Below are positions 29,891 to 38,264 of a DNA stretch of 64,000 nucleotides, one piece after another. The first letter of the stretch is position 1. Each line of letters opens with the position of its first letter. Under the pieces are notes generated by a model. It made no database searches. It saw only the letters and a list, made by a program, of their open reading frames with translations, and was not told the origin of the DNA. The position numbers and the translations under genes are program-made. The stretch comes from Candidatus Nitrospira nitrificans (GTDB lineage Bacteria; Nitrospirota; Nitrospiria; Nitrospirales; Nitrospiraceae): the NCBI RefSeq assembly GCF_001458775.1, contig NZ_CZPZ01000002.1:62001-126000 (forward strand), in the 5' to 3' direction.

Positions 29891-30324
29891 CTGAGCCGGT
29901 TTCCCCCACCTGGATCCAGCTACGTGCCGATCTCCAGCGGTCTTTCCCCCAATTTTACGAATTGGAGCCGGAGGGTCCGCTCGTCATGGACCTCGGTGGA
30001 GACGGCTGGCTCTTAGAAGTCAGGCCGGACGGGAGAGTTCTTTGCCAGTATGGGATGGCGTTGGATGAGGTCATGGCGCTCATGTCGGAAGGCACGCCGG
30101 AGGACTTAGGGACCGACGAAGTCGCGAAACAGGCCAAGTACTTTCTCCAGCCGGCTGTCGCCAAATACCGGGCGCTCCTTCTTCAATCCGGGTTTGTTGA
30201 GGAGACCGAGATGACGGACGAGTTTGTGGCGATCACATTTGCGCGAGATGCGGATCTGCAGAATCGCGCCAAGCTGGACGATCTCCTCCGATGGTGTTGC
30301 AGGCAAATTGGACGCGCATCGTGA
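29887..30324 (+). CDS. Unknown 145-residue protein of the TPR cluster
   Basis: This acidic soluble protein has no recognised family. Visible parts are EGPLVMDLGGDGWLLEVRPD, a run with EVMALMSEGTPEDLG, and a C-terminal CC pair (RWCCRQIG). Both ends overlap neighbours by 4 nt (ATGA at the start, GTGA at the end), so its product is probably needed in fixed ratio with them. Confidence 0.62.
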   Translation: MTEPVSPTWIQLRADLQRSFPQFYELEPEGPLVMDLGGDGWLLEVRPDGRVLCQYGMALDEVMALMSEGTPEDLGTDEVAKQAKYFLQPAVAKYRALLLQSGFVEETEMTDEFVAITFARDADLQNRAKLDDLLRWCCRQIGRAS

Positions 30325-31388
30325 CTCGACGCATCACGACCTTCGACGAATTTCGGGAGGCCGTCTCAGCCTATCGCTTGCCGCGAGTATTGCTGGTTGC
30401 GCTGGAACTGGATCTCTTTACGGCCGTCGGCGACCGAGCATGGACGATCCCCGATCTCGCCAAGGAGCTCAAGGTCAGTGAACGGGGTTTGAGCATCGTG
30501 TGTCGTAACCTCGCAGCGGTCGGGGTATTGCGGAAAAAAGGAGACGGTTACAGGAACAGCCGACTTGGAGCGACGGCGCTGAATGCCGACCATCACGCCT
30601 ATCGCGGCGGCTATTTGAATTTGATCAAAAGCCATTGGGGGGACTGGATCCGGTTGTTGGAATCCGTGCGGAGCGGCTTGCCGATCGACCATGATGTCCC
30701 GGACGGTCCGGACTACCGTCGGCAATTCACCTGGGCCATGCACCACAGGACCTTGGAAATTGCCCCGGCCATTGCGGCGCAGATTCCGTTGGCTGATTCT
30801 AAAACACTGCTGGACCTCGGCGGGGGGCCAGGCACCTACGCCATGGCATTTCTCGCGAAGCACTCCATGCTTCGCGCCACTGTCTGCGATCGAGAGGCCG
30901 CGATTGACGTAGCGAAAGAAATCGCCGCCACTCACAAGGCGCGGCGTCGACTTTCCTATCTCCCGCTTGATTTCTGCACCGAGACTATTCCCGGCACCTA
31001 TGATGTGATCTGGTATTCGAATGTGCTGCACATCTATTCGCCGGAAGAGAACCTGGCTATTTTCCGACGAGCTCAGGCGGCATTGAGGCCCGGGGGACGA
31101 TTCATCATCCAAGACGCGTTTCTGCGCGATCGCGAAGGTCTGTACCCAGTGGAAGCAAGTTTGTTTGCTGTGTCGATGCTGTTGTTCACGCGAGGGGGGA
31201 ATACCTATTCCGTACTGGAAACTGCGAGATGGCTGAAGGAAGCCGGATTCGTCCGTGTCAAACAGGTCCCACTTAAGAAAGGGACGGAGGACTGGGAGGG
31301 CGGGATTCTGGAGGCGTCGGTCCCTGGTCCCCACCCAAAAACGACCGTCCGCCGAACAGGATCAAGCAGAAATAGAAAAGCCCGCTGA
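30321..31388 (+). CDS. SAM-dependent O-methyltransferase-like protein
   Basis: This protein of about 355 residues has an N-terminal winged-helix dimerisation domain (LDLFTAVGDRAWTIPDLAKE) and a C-terminal class I methyltransferase domain with motif I LLDLGGGPGTYAMAF and later LRPGGRFIIQDAFL. That plan matches small-molecule O-methyltransferases. The GTG at 30321 is chosen because it continues the 4-nt overlap pattern; the ATG at 30291 would overlap more. The 3' end overlaps the convergent membrane gene by 116 bp. Confidence 0.8.
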   Translation: MTRRITTFDEFREAVSAYRLPRVLLVALELDLFTAVGDRAWTIPDLAKELKVSERGLSIVCRNLAAVGVLRKKGDGYRNSRLGATALNADHHAYRGGYLNLIKSHWGDWIRLLESVRSGLPIDHDVPDGPDYRRQFTWAMHHRTLEIAPAIAAQIPLADSKTLLDLGGGPGTYAMAFLAKHSMLRATVCDREAAIDVAKEIAATHKARRRLSYLPLDFCTETIPGTYDVIWYSNVLHIYSPEENLAIFRRAQAALRPGGRFIIQDAFLRDREGLYPVEASLFAVSMLLFTRGGNTYSVLETARWLKEAGFVRVKQVPLKKGTEDWEGGILEASVPGPHPKTTVRRTGSSRNRKAR

Positions 31389-31674
31389 CTCCGTTGGCCG
31401 TCATCGAAACAATACCTTCCGCATCCCTTGCCGGCGTCTGAACGATCGTGGCGACGTCCATTGCCAACCCAACCGTGGCGTAGAAGACGCACACCACTGA
31501 GACCCATTGAAGTCGGAGCCAAATCAAAAGAGCGAGTACAAGAGGTATGAGAATGAAAAAGCCGATCTTCCAATCGATAACCAGCGGGGTGGAAGCGCCG
31601 CTCTGTACGAAAAGAAACCCTGCCTCAACAATGAGGGTGCTGAGTACCAGAGCCAGCAAGGGGCGTTGTTGCAT
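31273..31674 (-). CDS. Four-helix membrane protein
   Basis: This is a protein of about 133 residues with four predicted membrane helices (ALVLSTLIVEAGFLFV, IGFFILIPLVLALLIW, VVCVFYATVGLAMDV and GLFYFCLILF) and a Pro-rich cytoplasmic tail. The ATG at 31674 starts directly before helix 1; a TTG 12 codons earlier is less likely. The 3' end overlaps the methyltransferase gene on the other strand. Family not recognised. Confidence 0.6.
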   Translation of the reverse strand: MQQRPLLALVLSTLIVEAGFLFVQSGASTPLVIDWKIGFFILIPLVLALLIWLRLQWVSVVCVFYATVGLAMDVATIVQTPARDAEGIVSMTANGVSGLFYFCLILFGGRSFLGGDQGPTPPESRPPSPPSLS

Positions 31675-31757
31675 CCGGTTACTATAGACCGTCGAAGAAA
31701 AGTTCGGCAATGGGTGCCTTGTTGTCGTGACTATCTCAATGTTAGCTTGTTTCTACT

Positions 31758-32177
31758 ATGGGTACCGATCAGTCAGCGGATGGTCAATCGCCAGGGCAGG
31801 CCTGTCTTCTGCTGTACGATGGAGAATGTCGACTCTGCATTTTCGTGAAAACGAAACTTGAGCAACTACGAGTTGGTCAAGCAGGAACAGATATCAGATT
31901 CCTCACTTATCAGAGCGATGAGGCTCAAATAGCCCTGGGGCGAAAGCATCGTCCTGGTTGTCCTGCCGTGGCTTTCTTGATTCGACCTTCCGGAGAAGTG
32001 CTCCAGGGGCTCGACGCGTTTCTCCCTCTCGTCTCTACCCTGCCGGGTGGAAAACTCCTGCTGTGGTGGTTAAGGTTCCCTTCCGCAAAGCGGTTGGCCG
32101 AATGGGGCTATCGCATGATCGCGCGCCATCGGTATCGATGGTTTGGCGAAGCTAATCCCTCCATTCGACAAGACTGA
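31758..32177 (+). CDS. DCC-type thiol-disulfide oxidoreductase family protein (DUF393)
   Basis: This 139-residue protein has the family signature LLYDGECRLCIFVKTKL, with a CxxC pair, and RFLTYQSDEAQ. DUF393 proteins have a thioredoxin-like fold and are thought to be thiol oxidoreductases; substrates are unknown. The C-terminal half is rich in Trp and Arg. Nothing is missing. Confidence 0.75.
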   Translation: MGTDQSADGQSPGQACLLLYDGECRLCIFVKTKLEQLRVGQAGTDIRFLTYQSDEAQIALGRKHRPGCPAVAFLIRPSGEVLQGLDAFLPLVSTLPGGKLLLWWLRFPSAKRLAEWGYRMIARHRYRWFGEANPSIRQD

Positions 32178-32295
32178 CGAAGCAGGTCCTTTCCTCTCCA
32201 GACCCCTCTTTCGAGGGGATTCTTCCTACGGCGAAGGAATTTACGGACGACCTACCCTCTTTCAGAATGCGCTCAGCTTCTTGGAGGGTAAATCT

Positions 32296-33168
32296 ATGTT
32301 GCACAGATGGGTCGTGTTGCCGAGTTGTTCTGGCCTGGGCCATGTGACCGATCGACCACAGGACAGGGCGCACCGTGATCCTTCGAAGGCCGTAAGCTGC
32401 CTAATTGCAGTCGTCTTGGGTCTCTTATTCTCTATTGCTCAGGCTTGGGGAGAAACCGGCGCGGAAGAAAAAAGGACAATTGTGGCGGCAGGATTCGGGT
32501 ATCAAATCGGCACCGTCTCGACGATCGCAGTAAAAGTCTATGACGCTGAGTCGGGCATCATCTTGTCCGATGACGTGTATGAACTATCCGTTAAAGAAAG
32601 TGATGGGGGGAGATCGAGCCGCGGGCCGCGGATTTTTGCCGGGGGCGTCGGGCTTGGTGCGACCGATCTCTCTAATTTTGTATTGCGTGTATACGCCGCC
32701 GATACCGGAGTGTTCCAATGGGAGGGGCGACTCAATTTGGTGCAACCTGAGGGGAAGGCGGCGGGGAAGCTCGTATCGACCGTGCTGCCACGACAAGCGA
32801 TCATCACGAAGGTGCAGAGTGTCGAAGCGACTATCGAGGAGCCGGTGTTTTTGCTGCGCGCCATGGACCCGGCGACCGGCATGCTGGTGTGGGAGGATGA
32901 GTTTACGACGGTCAGGACAAGAATTCCTCGAGCCCAGCTTATTGCGGGCCCATCGATCCAGCCGAACAGCATTTCGCTCGCAAGCTCCCATACCTTCAAC
33001 TTCAGAATTCGTATGTATGATCCAAACGGAGGAAAAATCCTATGGGAGGATCAGCTTTCTCAGAGAGAGTCCGATGAGGGACCAGAGCAATCGCACAGCG
33101 ATCAGGCCGATCTACTTCCCGCTTGGCCCAACCTCCCGCAGGAAGAGTCCATCGCAGGGTCGATCTAG
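32296..33168 (+). CDS. Secreted protein with four PQQ-like repeats
   Basis: This protein of about 290 residues starts at an ATG with GGAGGG upstream; earlier in-frame starts give a non-coding-like N-terminus. A hydrophobic segment (CLIAVVLGLLFSIAQAWG) about 36 residues in acts as signal or anchor. Four similar units follow: VYDAESGIILSDD, VYAADTGVFQWEG, AMDPATGMLVWED and MYDPNGGKILWED. They resemble the AxDxxTGxxxW unit of PQQ beta-propellers, but four units are too few for a full propeller. Function is unknown. Confidence 0.6.
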   Translation: MLHRWVVLPSCSGLGHVTDRPQDRAHRDPSKAVSCLIAVVLGLLFSIAQAWGETGAEEKRTIVAAGFGYQIGTVSTIAVKVYDAESGIILSDDVYELSVKESDGGRSSRGPRIFAGGVGLGATDLSNFVLRVYAADTGVFQWEGRLNLVQPEGKAAGKLVSTVLPRQAIITKVQSVEATIEEPVFLLRAMDPATGMLVWEDEFTTVRTRIPRAQLIAGPSIQPNSISLASSHTFNFRIRMYDPNGGKILWEDQLSQRESDEGPEQSHSDQADLLPAWPNLPQEESIAGSI

Positions 33169-33419
33169 GATCCGGACTCGAGTAAGCGGCATAAAATGCG
33201 TGGAATTGTGTTGCGCCGGCGACAGCCGCGTTTCTTGAACGGAGCGACCCTTCCGGTCCGCCGCGACCTGATTTTCTTCGCGCGCTCATCCTGTTCCGGC
33301 CAATTACGTCAGAACTACCGTCTTGTTATCGATCGTAAACGGTGCACCGTGCCTGTCCATGCTGAAACACAATGGGCTTTGCTGGGTTTGTGGCGGGATG
33401 ACAGAGGCCTCGACGGGGA

Positions 33420-34071
33420 TTAAAAGCGCAAGCCTGCGCCCACCAATCCATAGTGGGTGCGAAAATCGATGGCCAGACCCTCCCAGTGATAGTTGGACGA
33501 AAAATAGCGGTACTCGCCGAACAGAAAAATCTTGGAGCTGAGGAGAACTTGGGCGCCGCCGAGAAACTGATGCGCGAAGGCGCGAGCTGAATCAAAATCC
33601 TTATCGTCTCGCCCTGCAATGTTCGGGTTCAGGAGTGTGCCGTGCGACCACCCTATGCCCATGCCGACATAGGGACGAACCGTCTCACCCGGGTAACGCA
33701 GGATCAGGTTGAATGTCGTATTGATCATGAGCAGGTCGGAGCGGCCGGTCCCATGGTTCTGCCCATTGGCGACGTTGGGAAAGGAAATCGCTCCACCGTG
33801 CATGTTGGAATCGAGCTCGAGGCCCACCATTCGACGTAGCGCCGCCGGGAAGAGTCCCACTTTCAGTCCGGCACCGAAGCCGTCTCGAATCGTGGCGGGC
33901 ACCGTCGTCTCTTGGTTGAAAATCTCCACATCACGCGGCCAGCTTCCCAGCGCATAGGCGCTCAGTTCGACATCTCCGAATTCGGCAGGCATCGCCACCT
34001 CGGTTATGCAGAGATAGCCGAACAATACGCTGGGTAGGCAGATAAATAGTGCGAGGGAATCGAGTCTCACG
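33420..34071 (-). CDS. Outer-membrane beta-barrel protein
   Basis: From a GTG at 34071 this is a protein of about 216 residues with a signal-like N-terminus, then alternating strands typical of a small eight-stranded barrel: YVGMGIGWSHGTLL, IFLFGEYRYFSSNYHW and a final VGAGLRF ending in Phe, the barrel-assembly signal. An in-frame ATG at 34121 falls in the loop of the terminator at 34099-34137, so I prefer the later start. The true start remains uncertain. Confidence 0.65.
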
Positions 34072-34098
34072 ATTCCACGAAGGAATGAAGGCAGAAAG

Positions 34099-34137
34099 GA
34101 AAGGGGCCTTCGGGAAGTCATTCCGAAGGCCCCTTTC
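34099..34137 (-). terminator. Terminator of the TRL lipoprotein gene
   Basis: GAAAGGGGCCTTCGG (34099-34113) pairs perfectly over 15 bp with 34123-34137 around a 9-nt loop. On the minus strand it is followed by CTTTCTGCCTTC. It lies 20 nt after the TRL gene stop. Confidence 0.78.
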
Positions 34138-34156
34138 TTCAATTCGCTACGGCTGA

Positions 34157-34480
34157 CTAGTTACCACGAACGATCGTGCACCATTCACCGAGGATGCCCA
34201 AGATATTCTTGGCGGAGTGGTCCACGGAGGCGACTTTGGTGATGCCTCCGGCAGCCTTTGCAGCCTGGACGCTTGCATCGCCGGTTGCGACCCATCCGAG
34301 AATCGACTGGCCGCAGGCCTTACCCTCTTTGGAGGCTCCTGCCTCGTCGGTTGCGACATCGCCGTACTTTGTTTCATTGTAGATAACACCAGCCATCGGA
34401 GAGGCAACGATCTGACAGCCGCTCAAGCTGAGGCCGACAAGGGCAATAACTGCGAGAGAGAGTCGGGATACGTGCTTCAT
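34157..34480 (-). CDS. TRL-like family lipoprotein
   Basis: This 107-residue protein has a lipoprotein signal with lipobox LSLSGC. The mature part fits the TRL-like family: KACGQSILGWVATGDASVQA, GGITKVASVDHSAKNILGIL and the final TIVRG. AAGGAG precedes the ATG. These small lipoproteins are common in Gram-negative bacteria, with unknown function. A good promoter and a hairpin leader lie upstream. Confidence 0.82.
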   Translation of the reverse strand: MKHVSRLSLAVIALVGLSLSGCQIVASPMAGVIYNETKYGDVATDEAGASKEGKACGQSILGWVATGDASVQAAKAAGGITKVASVDHSAKNILGILGEWCTIVRGN

Positions 34481-34513
34481 GTGGTTCTCCTTAAATTGAA
34501 GTTATACTGACAG

Positions 34514-34538
34514 GATTGCTTAGGTGTCGTAAGCAATC
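34514..34538. promoter_or_regulatory. 9-bp dyad in the TRL gene leader
   Basis: GATTGCTTA (34514-34522) and TAAGCAATC (34530-34538) are perfect inverted repeats with a 7-nt spacer, between the -10 box and the ribosome binding site. It could be an operator or an RNA hairpin in the leader. Confidence 0.5.
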
Positions 34539-34547
34539 ACCCGCAGG

Positions 34548-34576
34548 AGTATAGCCATATACGTGGTGTCCGTCAA
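34548..34576 (-). promoter_or_regulatory. Sigma-70-type promoter of the TRL gene
   Basis: On the minus strand TTGACG (34571-34576) and TATACT (34548-34553) are separated by exactly 17 nt, about 68 nt upstream of the start codon. Confidence 0.7.
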
Positions 34577-34874
34577 TCTTGAATTTAGTCGTTTGGGGAT
34601 TGCATCCATTATGGGGTAGCGGTGCGGGTATTCTACAGCCGCTTATTAGTATGCTCTTGCGGGGAACACTGGGTGGGATCCTTAATAGAGATCTACATCA
34701 GTGGATCTTCAAGGTATTTCTCGATGGAACTATTCTCTGCCGGCGGGGAATGGAAAATCGTCGAGTCGATCCTCACTCAAGCAATGTGTCGTCAACACTC
34801 ATCGGACAGCGCCCCGCCAGTGGAATATCCATCCCTAGTCCAATAGTGAGCAGTTAGTGAGCAGTGGTCAGAAC

Positions 34875-34895
34875 GGCAATCAATGTTTGATTGCC
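34875..34895. repeat. 9-bp perfect inverted repeat
   Basis: GGCAATCAA (34875-34883) and TTGATTGCC (34887-34895) flank a 3-nt spacer. This compact dyad in a long non-coding stretch is a candidate protein-binding site. Confidence 0.5.
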
Positions 34896-35012
34896 ATGAC
34901 GTCGTCTCGACGGCTGGCTCTACGTAGTCACAGCGAGAGTCTTTGAATCAGGCATTGCGTTGTCAGGTTAAGCATATGAGTAGCGATTCAACCTTAGGCC
35001 AAGAAAAAGTTG

Positions 35013-35040
35013 TTGCGCTCACTTGTGATTTGTCTATAAT
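35013..35040 (+). promoter_or_regulatory. Putative promoter of the DUF3015 gene
   Basis: A perfect TATAAT (35035-35040) is preceded after 16 nt by TTGCGC (35013-35018). It would give a leader of roughly 135 nt before the start at 35184. Confidence 0.5.
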
Positions 35041-35183
35041 CATCTGGCTCGTGTGATTGATGTGAATTATTCTTCAACCCGAAATTTCCTATAAACATCG
35101 GAAACGAATTCGGTTATACTTTGGATCGATGTTTTGGCAACAAATAAGTGGGTGCTTAACTAATTTCTAACGGAGGAGGACTT

Positions 35184-35693
35184 ATGTCGAAGAAAGTGCT
35201 CTTTTTGTCGATCGCCGTACTGTTTGGTGCTCAAGCGGGTCTGGCGATGGCGGCAAATCCAGACACCGGTCCGGGCTGTGGATTAGGGAAGTTGGCTTGG
35301 GGTGAGTATAAGGGGCAGAAGGAAATCGCTCCTCAAGTGCTGCAGGCCACCACGAACGGCACCTTTGGCAGCCAGACGTTCGGCATCAGCTTTGGAACCT
35401 CCGGATGCACCAACGATGGCAAGGTCATGAGCGAGCATAAGACGACGATGTTTGCTTCGCTGAATTTCGATGCGCTCAGCGCTGAAATGGCTCAGGGGCA
35501 GGGCGAACATTTGGCATCGCTTGCGACGCTGATGGGCGTGCCGGCGGAGCGCCACGCTGCGTTTTTTGCCATGACCCAGGAACGGTATGCGTCCCTGGTC
35601 CAAGCGGGGGAAGCTTCTCCCGTCGCATTGGTGAAATCCCTCAATGATGCGATCGCGGGCCATCCGGCCCTCGCGCAAGCATCAGTACGTTAG
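35184..35693 (+). CDS. DUF3015 family periplasmic protein
   Basis: This 169-residue protein has a signal peptide ending near AMAANPDTG. The mature part has the DUF3015 features: GPGCGLGKLAWGEYKGQK, QATTNGTFGSQTFGISFGTS and GCTNDGKV, with two conserved cysteines that could form a disulfide. GGAGGAGG lies upstream of the ATG. Function is unknown. It is followed by a DUF4105 gene, a pairing I have seen in other Gram-negative genomes. Confidence 0.8.
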   Translation: MSKKVLFLSIAVLFGAQAGLAMAANPDTGPGCGLGKLAWGEYKGQKEIAPQVLQATTNGTFGSQTFGISFGTSGCTNDGKVMSEHKTTMFASLNFDALSAEMAQGQGEHLASLATLMGVPAERHAAFFAMTQERYASLVQAGEASPVALVKSLNDAIAGHPALAQASVR

Positions 35694-35703
35694 GACATTA
35701 TAG

Positions 35704-35729
35704 GGGCCTTGGCAGAAATGTCAGGGCCC
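35704..35729 (+). terminator. Terminator after the DUF3015 gene
   Basis: GGGCCTTGGCA (35704-35714) pairs with TGTCAGGGCCC (35719-35729), with two G-U pairs, around a GAAA loop. TTGTTGTCTCTTGTC follows. The next gene starts only 20 nt later, so read-through or attenuation is possible. Confidence 0.7.
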
Positions 35730-35749
35730 TTGTTGTCTCTTGTCACACC

Positions 35750-37657
35750 GTGCTGGTTTTTCTTCTTGCCTTTCTAACCGGTTTACTCGCTCCCGTTTCT
35801 TCACATGCACAGCAATCCCAACATGAGTTGTATCTCAAGCAGCTCATCGACAGGGCCGAACAGGCCAAGCTTGCAGGGCAGCGCGAGTGGCATCTCTTAT
35901 TGCACTACCGGAAGGGGCTCTTCGGCGGATATGAAAGCGAGCAGGACGATCCAGGATTTTTCTTGTCTCCCAATGGGAAGACGGATCCGTCGGCTGAGCT
36001 TGCGGCGACCCTTGCGCAATTCTTCTCCGCAGAACTGGTCGGTCGCTCTCGACAACCGGCTCAGTGCGCGTTCATCGCTCGGTATCATTGGCTGAACGAG
36101 CAACTGCAGTTTGATCCGACCCGACTTCCGCCGCTCTCCTGTGAACGGTTTGATCGCTGGTACGAGGATTTCGAAGTCCAATCTATTTCTCTGATCTTCC
36201 CCTCCGCCTTTCTGAACAACCCGGCCTCCATGTTCGGTCATACCCTGTTTCGTGTCGATCAAAAGGGCCAGACCGAGCAGACCCGCATTCTCGCCTATAC
36301 CATCAACTATGCGGCGGATGTGCCTCCCGACGCCGGTCTTGCTTATCCTATACGGGGCATCTTTGGAAGCTATAAGGGGTACTTTTCCACGATTCCCTAT
36401 TACCTCAAGGTGCAGCAATATCGAGACATTGAAAACCGGGATATTTGGGAATATCGCCTGAATCTTACCGAGAACCAATTGCGGCGATTTCTGATGCATG
36501 CGTGGGAATTAGGGAATGCCTACTTCGATTATTTCTTTTTTAAGGAGAATTGCTCGTACCATATCCTTGCGCTGTTGGATTATGCCGATCCGGATTTGCA
36601 TTTGACGGATGAGTTTATCGGGTGGACGGTCCCTGCCGATACCATTCGATTGGTCGTCTCAAAACCCGGCTTGGTGTCAGATATCACCTACAGGCCTTCT
36701 CGCAGCACAGTGATCAAACGGAAGCGAGAATCCTTGTCTGCGGCGGAACGCGATCTGGCTCATCGGATGACACAAGATGTCGGTGAATTGACGTCGCCGG
36801 CATTCACCCGGTTGATGCCTGCCAAACAGGCCTTTCTGCTGGATCTCGCATCAGACTATCTACGGTATCGAATCGAGACGACTGACTCTTCAAAGCCGGA
36901 GTGGAAGGAACGCAATAGGACGGTTCTGACAACCCGCAGTCAGCTTCGCATTCCATCCGAGGAGTTTACCGTGCGCCCATTCGCGAAACAGCCGGAACTG
37001 GGCCATAAGACCTCACGCGCAGTCATCGGGGCAGGCTGGCGCAATAACGATACGTTTGAAGAAGCGACCGTTCGCGGCGGCTACCACGATTTGCTCGATC
37101 CGGAGGTCGGGTATACTCCCGATGCGCAGATTGAAATGGCCTCCATCACGGTGCGGCACTACAATCGAGCGGATCAGACCAGGGTAGAACGAGCGACGTT
37201 GCTGAATCTTTTGTCCCTCTCGCCGATCGACTCGGTCTTTCTGGCTCCCTCCTGGAAGCTGAACATTGGGATGAACACCATCCGACATCACGATTGTCAG
37301 CTCTGCAGCAACGGCCTCTTCAACGCCGGGGTCGGAGGGGCGAAGGAATTGCGGTTGCTCAATCGGGAAGTCCTGTTCGCCTTTGCGGAAACCGAGGCAA
37401 ACATCAGCAAGGCATATCATGAGCTGCATCGGGTGGGCGGTGGTGGCACAATCGGACTGTTGGCCGATCTCACCGAGCGTTGGAAATTTATGGCGACGGG
37501 GACGTATATGAAGTTTCCGTTGGGCGACAAGTCCGATGATTTCCGATGGTACGTCGGGTCGCGCTTCACCTTGGCCAGAAATTGGACGGTCAGATTGGAA
37601 TACAATCATCGCGACCGCGACAATGATGTCCTCTTCAGCCTGCAAGCGTTTTTCTAG
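35750..37657 (+). CDS. DUF4105 (Lnb-like) protein with C-terminal beta-barrel
   Basis: This 635-residue exported protein has a signal peptide ending near SSHAQQ. Residues about 150-310 carry the DUF4105 core: SMFGHTLFRVDQKG with its His, and FFFKENCSYHILALLD with its Cys, the pair expected in this papain-like fold. The same fold occurs in Lnb, the lipoprotein intramolecular transacylase. The last 200 residues look like membrane strands (GSRFTLARNWTVRLEYNHRD) and end in Phe, suggesting an outer-membrane barrel. The start is a GTG. The substrate is unknown. Confidence 0.75.
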   Translation: MLVFLLAFLTGLLAPVSSHAQQSQHELYLKQLIDRAEQAKLAGQREWHLLLHYRKGLFGGYESEQDDPGFFLSPNGKTDPSAELAATLAQFFSAELVGRSRQPAQCAFIARYHWLNEQLQFDPTRLPPLSCERFDRWYEDFEVQSISLIFPSAFLNNPASMFGHTLFRVDQKGQTEQTRILAYTINYAADVPPDAGLAYPIRGIFGSYKGYFSTIPYYLKVQQYRDIENRDIWEYRLNLTENQLRRFLMHAWELGNAYFDYFFFKENCSYHILALLDYADPDLHLTDEFIGWTVPADTIRLVVSKPGLVSDITYRPSRSTVIKRKRESLSAAERDLAHRMTQDVGELTSPAFTRLMPAKQAFLLDLASDYLRYRIETTDSSKPEWKERNRTVLTTRSQLRIPSEEFTVRPFAKQPELGHKTSRAVIGAGWRNNDTFEEATVRGGYHDLLDPEVGYTPDAQIEMASITVRHYNRADQTRVERATLLNLLSLSPIDSVFLAPSWKLNIGMNTIRHHDCQLCSNGLFNAGVGGAKELRLLNREVLFAFAETEANISKAYHELHRVGGGGTIGLLADLTERWKFMATGTYMKFPLGDKSDDFRWYVGSRFTLARNWTVRLEYNHRDRDNDVLFSLQAFF

Positions 37658-37682
37658 GCGATACCTGTCTCCATTTGACATC

Positions 37683-37716
37683 GAACTTCGACCTTTTTTA
37701 CACTTAGTCGAAGTTC
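37683..37716 (+). terminator. Hairpin after the DUF4105 gene
   Basis: GAACTTCGAC (37683-37692) pairs perfectly with GTCGAAGTTC (37707-37716). The loop contains a run of T. It separates the DUF4105 gene from hicBA. Confidence 0.55.
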
Positions 37717-37782
37717 ACCCCCCACGCAAAAAGCCACGGCTGTGAAGCCATGGAGCTTCACGTGAATCCAACGGAGGAAACC

Positions 37783-38037
37783 ATGGACGCTTGTGAATAT
37801 CGTTACACGGTTTTTTTTGAACCGGCTGAGGAGGGAGGATACATTGTCACCTGCCCAGCCTTGCCGGGGATGGTGACGGAGGGTGAGACTTTGGAGGAAG
37901 CTCGAGTCATGGCAAAAGACGCCATCCGCGCATATCTGGAAAGTTTGCGGAAAGACGGGCTTCAGATCCCTCCCGACAAAGACATCCGACTCCATCCTGT
38001 GAAAGAGGAATTGACCGTTGGGCTTGATGCCGCATGA
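37783..38037 (+). CDS. hicB: HicB-type antitoxin
   Basis: This protein of about 84 residues has the HicB partial RNase H-like fold: YRYTVFFEPAEEGGYIVTCP, LPGMVTEGETLEEARVMAKD and AIRAYLESLRKDG. The ATG at 37783 has GGAGG upstream; an earlier in-frame ATG at 37750 lacks one. There is no C-terminal DNA-binding domain, so another site or partner may control transcription. A GTGAAGC/GCTTCAC dyad lies at 37742-37761. Confidence 0.86.
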   Translation: MDACEYRYTVFFEPAEEGGYIVTCPALPGMVTEGETLEEARVMAKDAIRAYLESLRKDGLQIPPDKDIRLHPVKEELTVGLDAA

Positions 38038-38264
38038 GTCGGCGGCTGCCTCCGCTCACACCGAAAAAAGTCCTTCGCGCTTTGCAAGGAGCCGGGTTTT
38101 TCGTTCATCACACATCTGGCAGCCACTACATTCTCAAACATTCCGATCAGCCAACTCTTCGCGTGACCGTTGCCTTTCATAACAGAGACCTCAAGCGTAG
38201 GACCTTGGAATCGATCGTTGAGCAGTCCGGTCTTTCCATCGAAGAATTTCTTAAGTTTCTTTAG
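38034..38264 (+). CDS. hicA: HicA-type mRNA interferase toxin
   Basis: This 76-residue toxin has the double-stranded RNA-binding-like fold: KKVLRALQGAGFFVHHTSGS, with the catalytic His in GSHYILKH, and a C-terminal LESIVEQSGLSIEEFLKFL. It cleaves mRNA when free of HicB. It overlaps hicB by 4 nt in antitoxin-first order. It looks intact. Confidence 0.88.
   Translation: MSRRLPPLTPKKVLRALQGAGFFVHHTSGSHYILKHSDQPTLRVTVAFHNRDLKRRTLESIVEQSGLSIEEFLKFL

Larger units (their letters stand above)
34577..35183. other. Long intergenic region before the DUF3015 gene
   Basis: About 600 nt without a supported gene; the short frames here have no family likeness. It holds a tandem AGTGAGCAGT pair near 34849-34865, a 9-bp dyad at 34875-34895, and the promoter at 35013-35040. 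A second TATACT at 35115-35120 could be an alternative -10. Confidence 0.5.

Noticed and set aside
34579-34857. Plus-strand frame of 92 codons in the long intergenic region
   Set aside because: No ribosome binding site, biased composition and another overlapping frame of equal quality; not supported as a gene.
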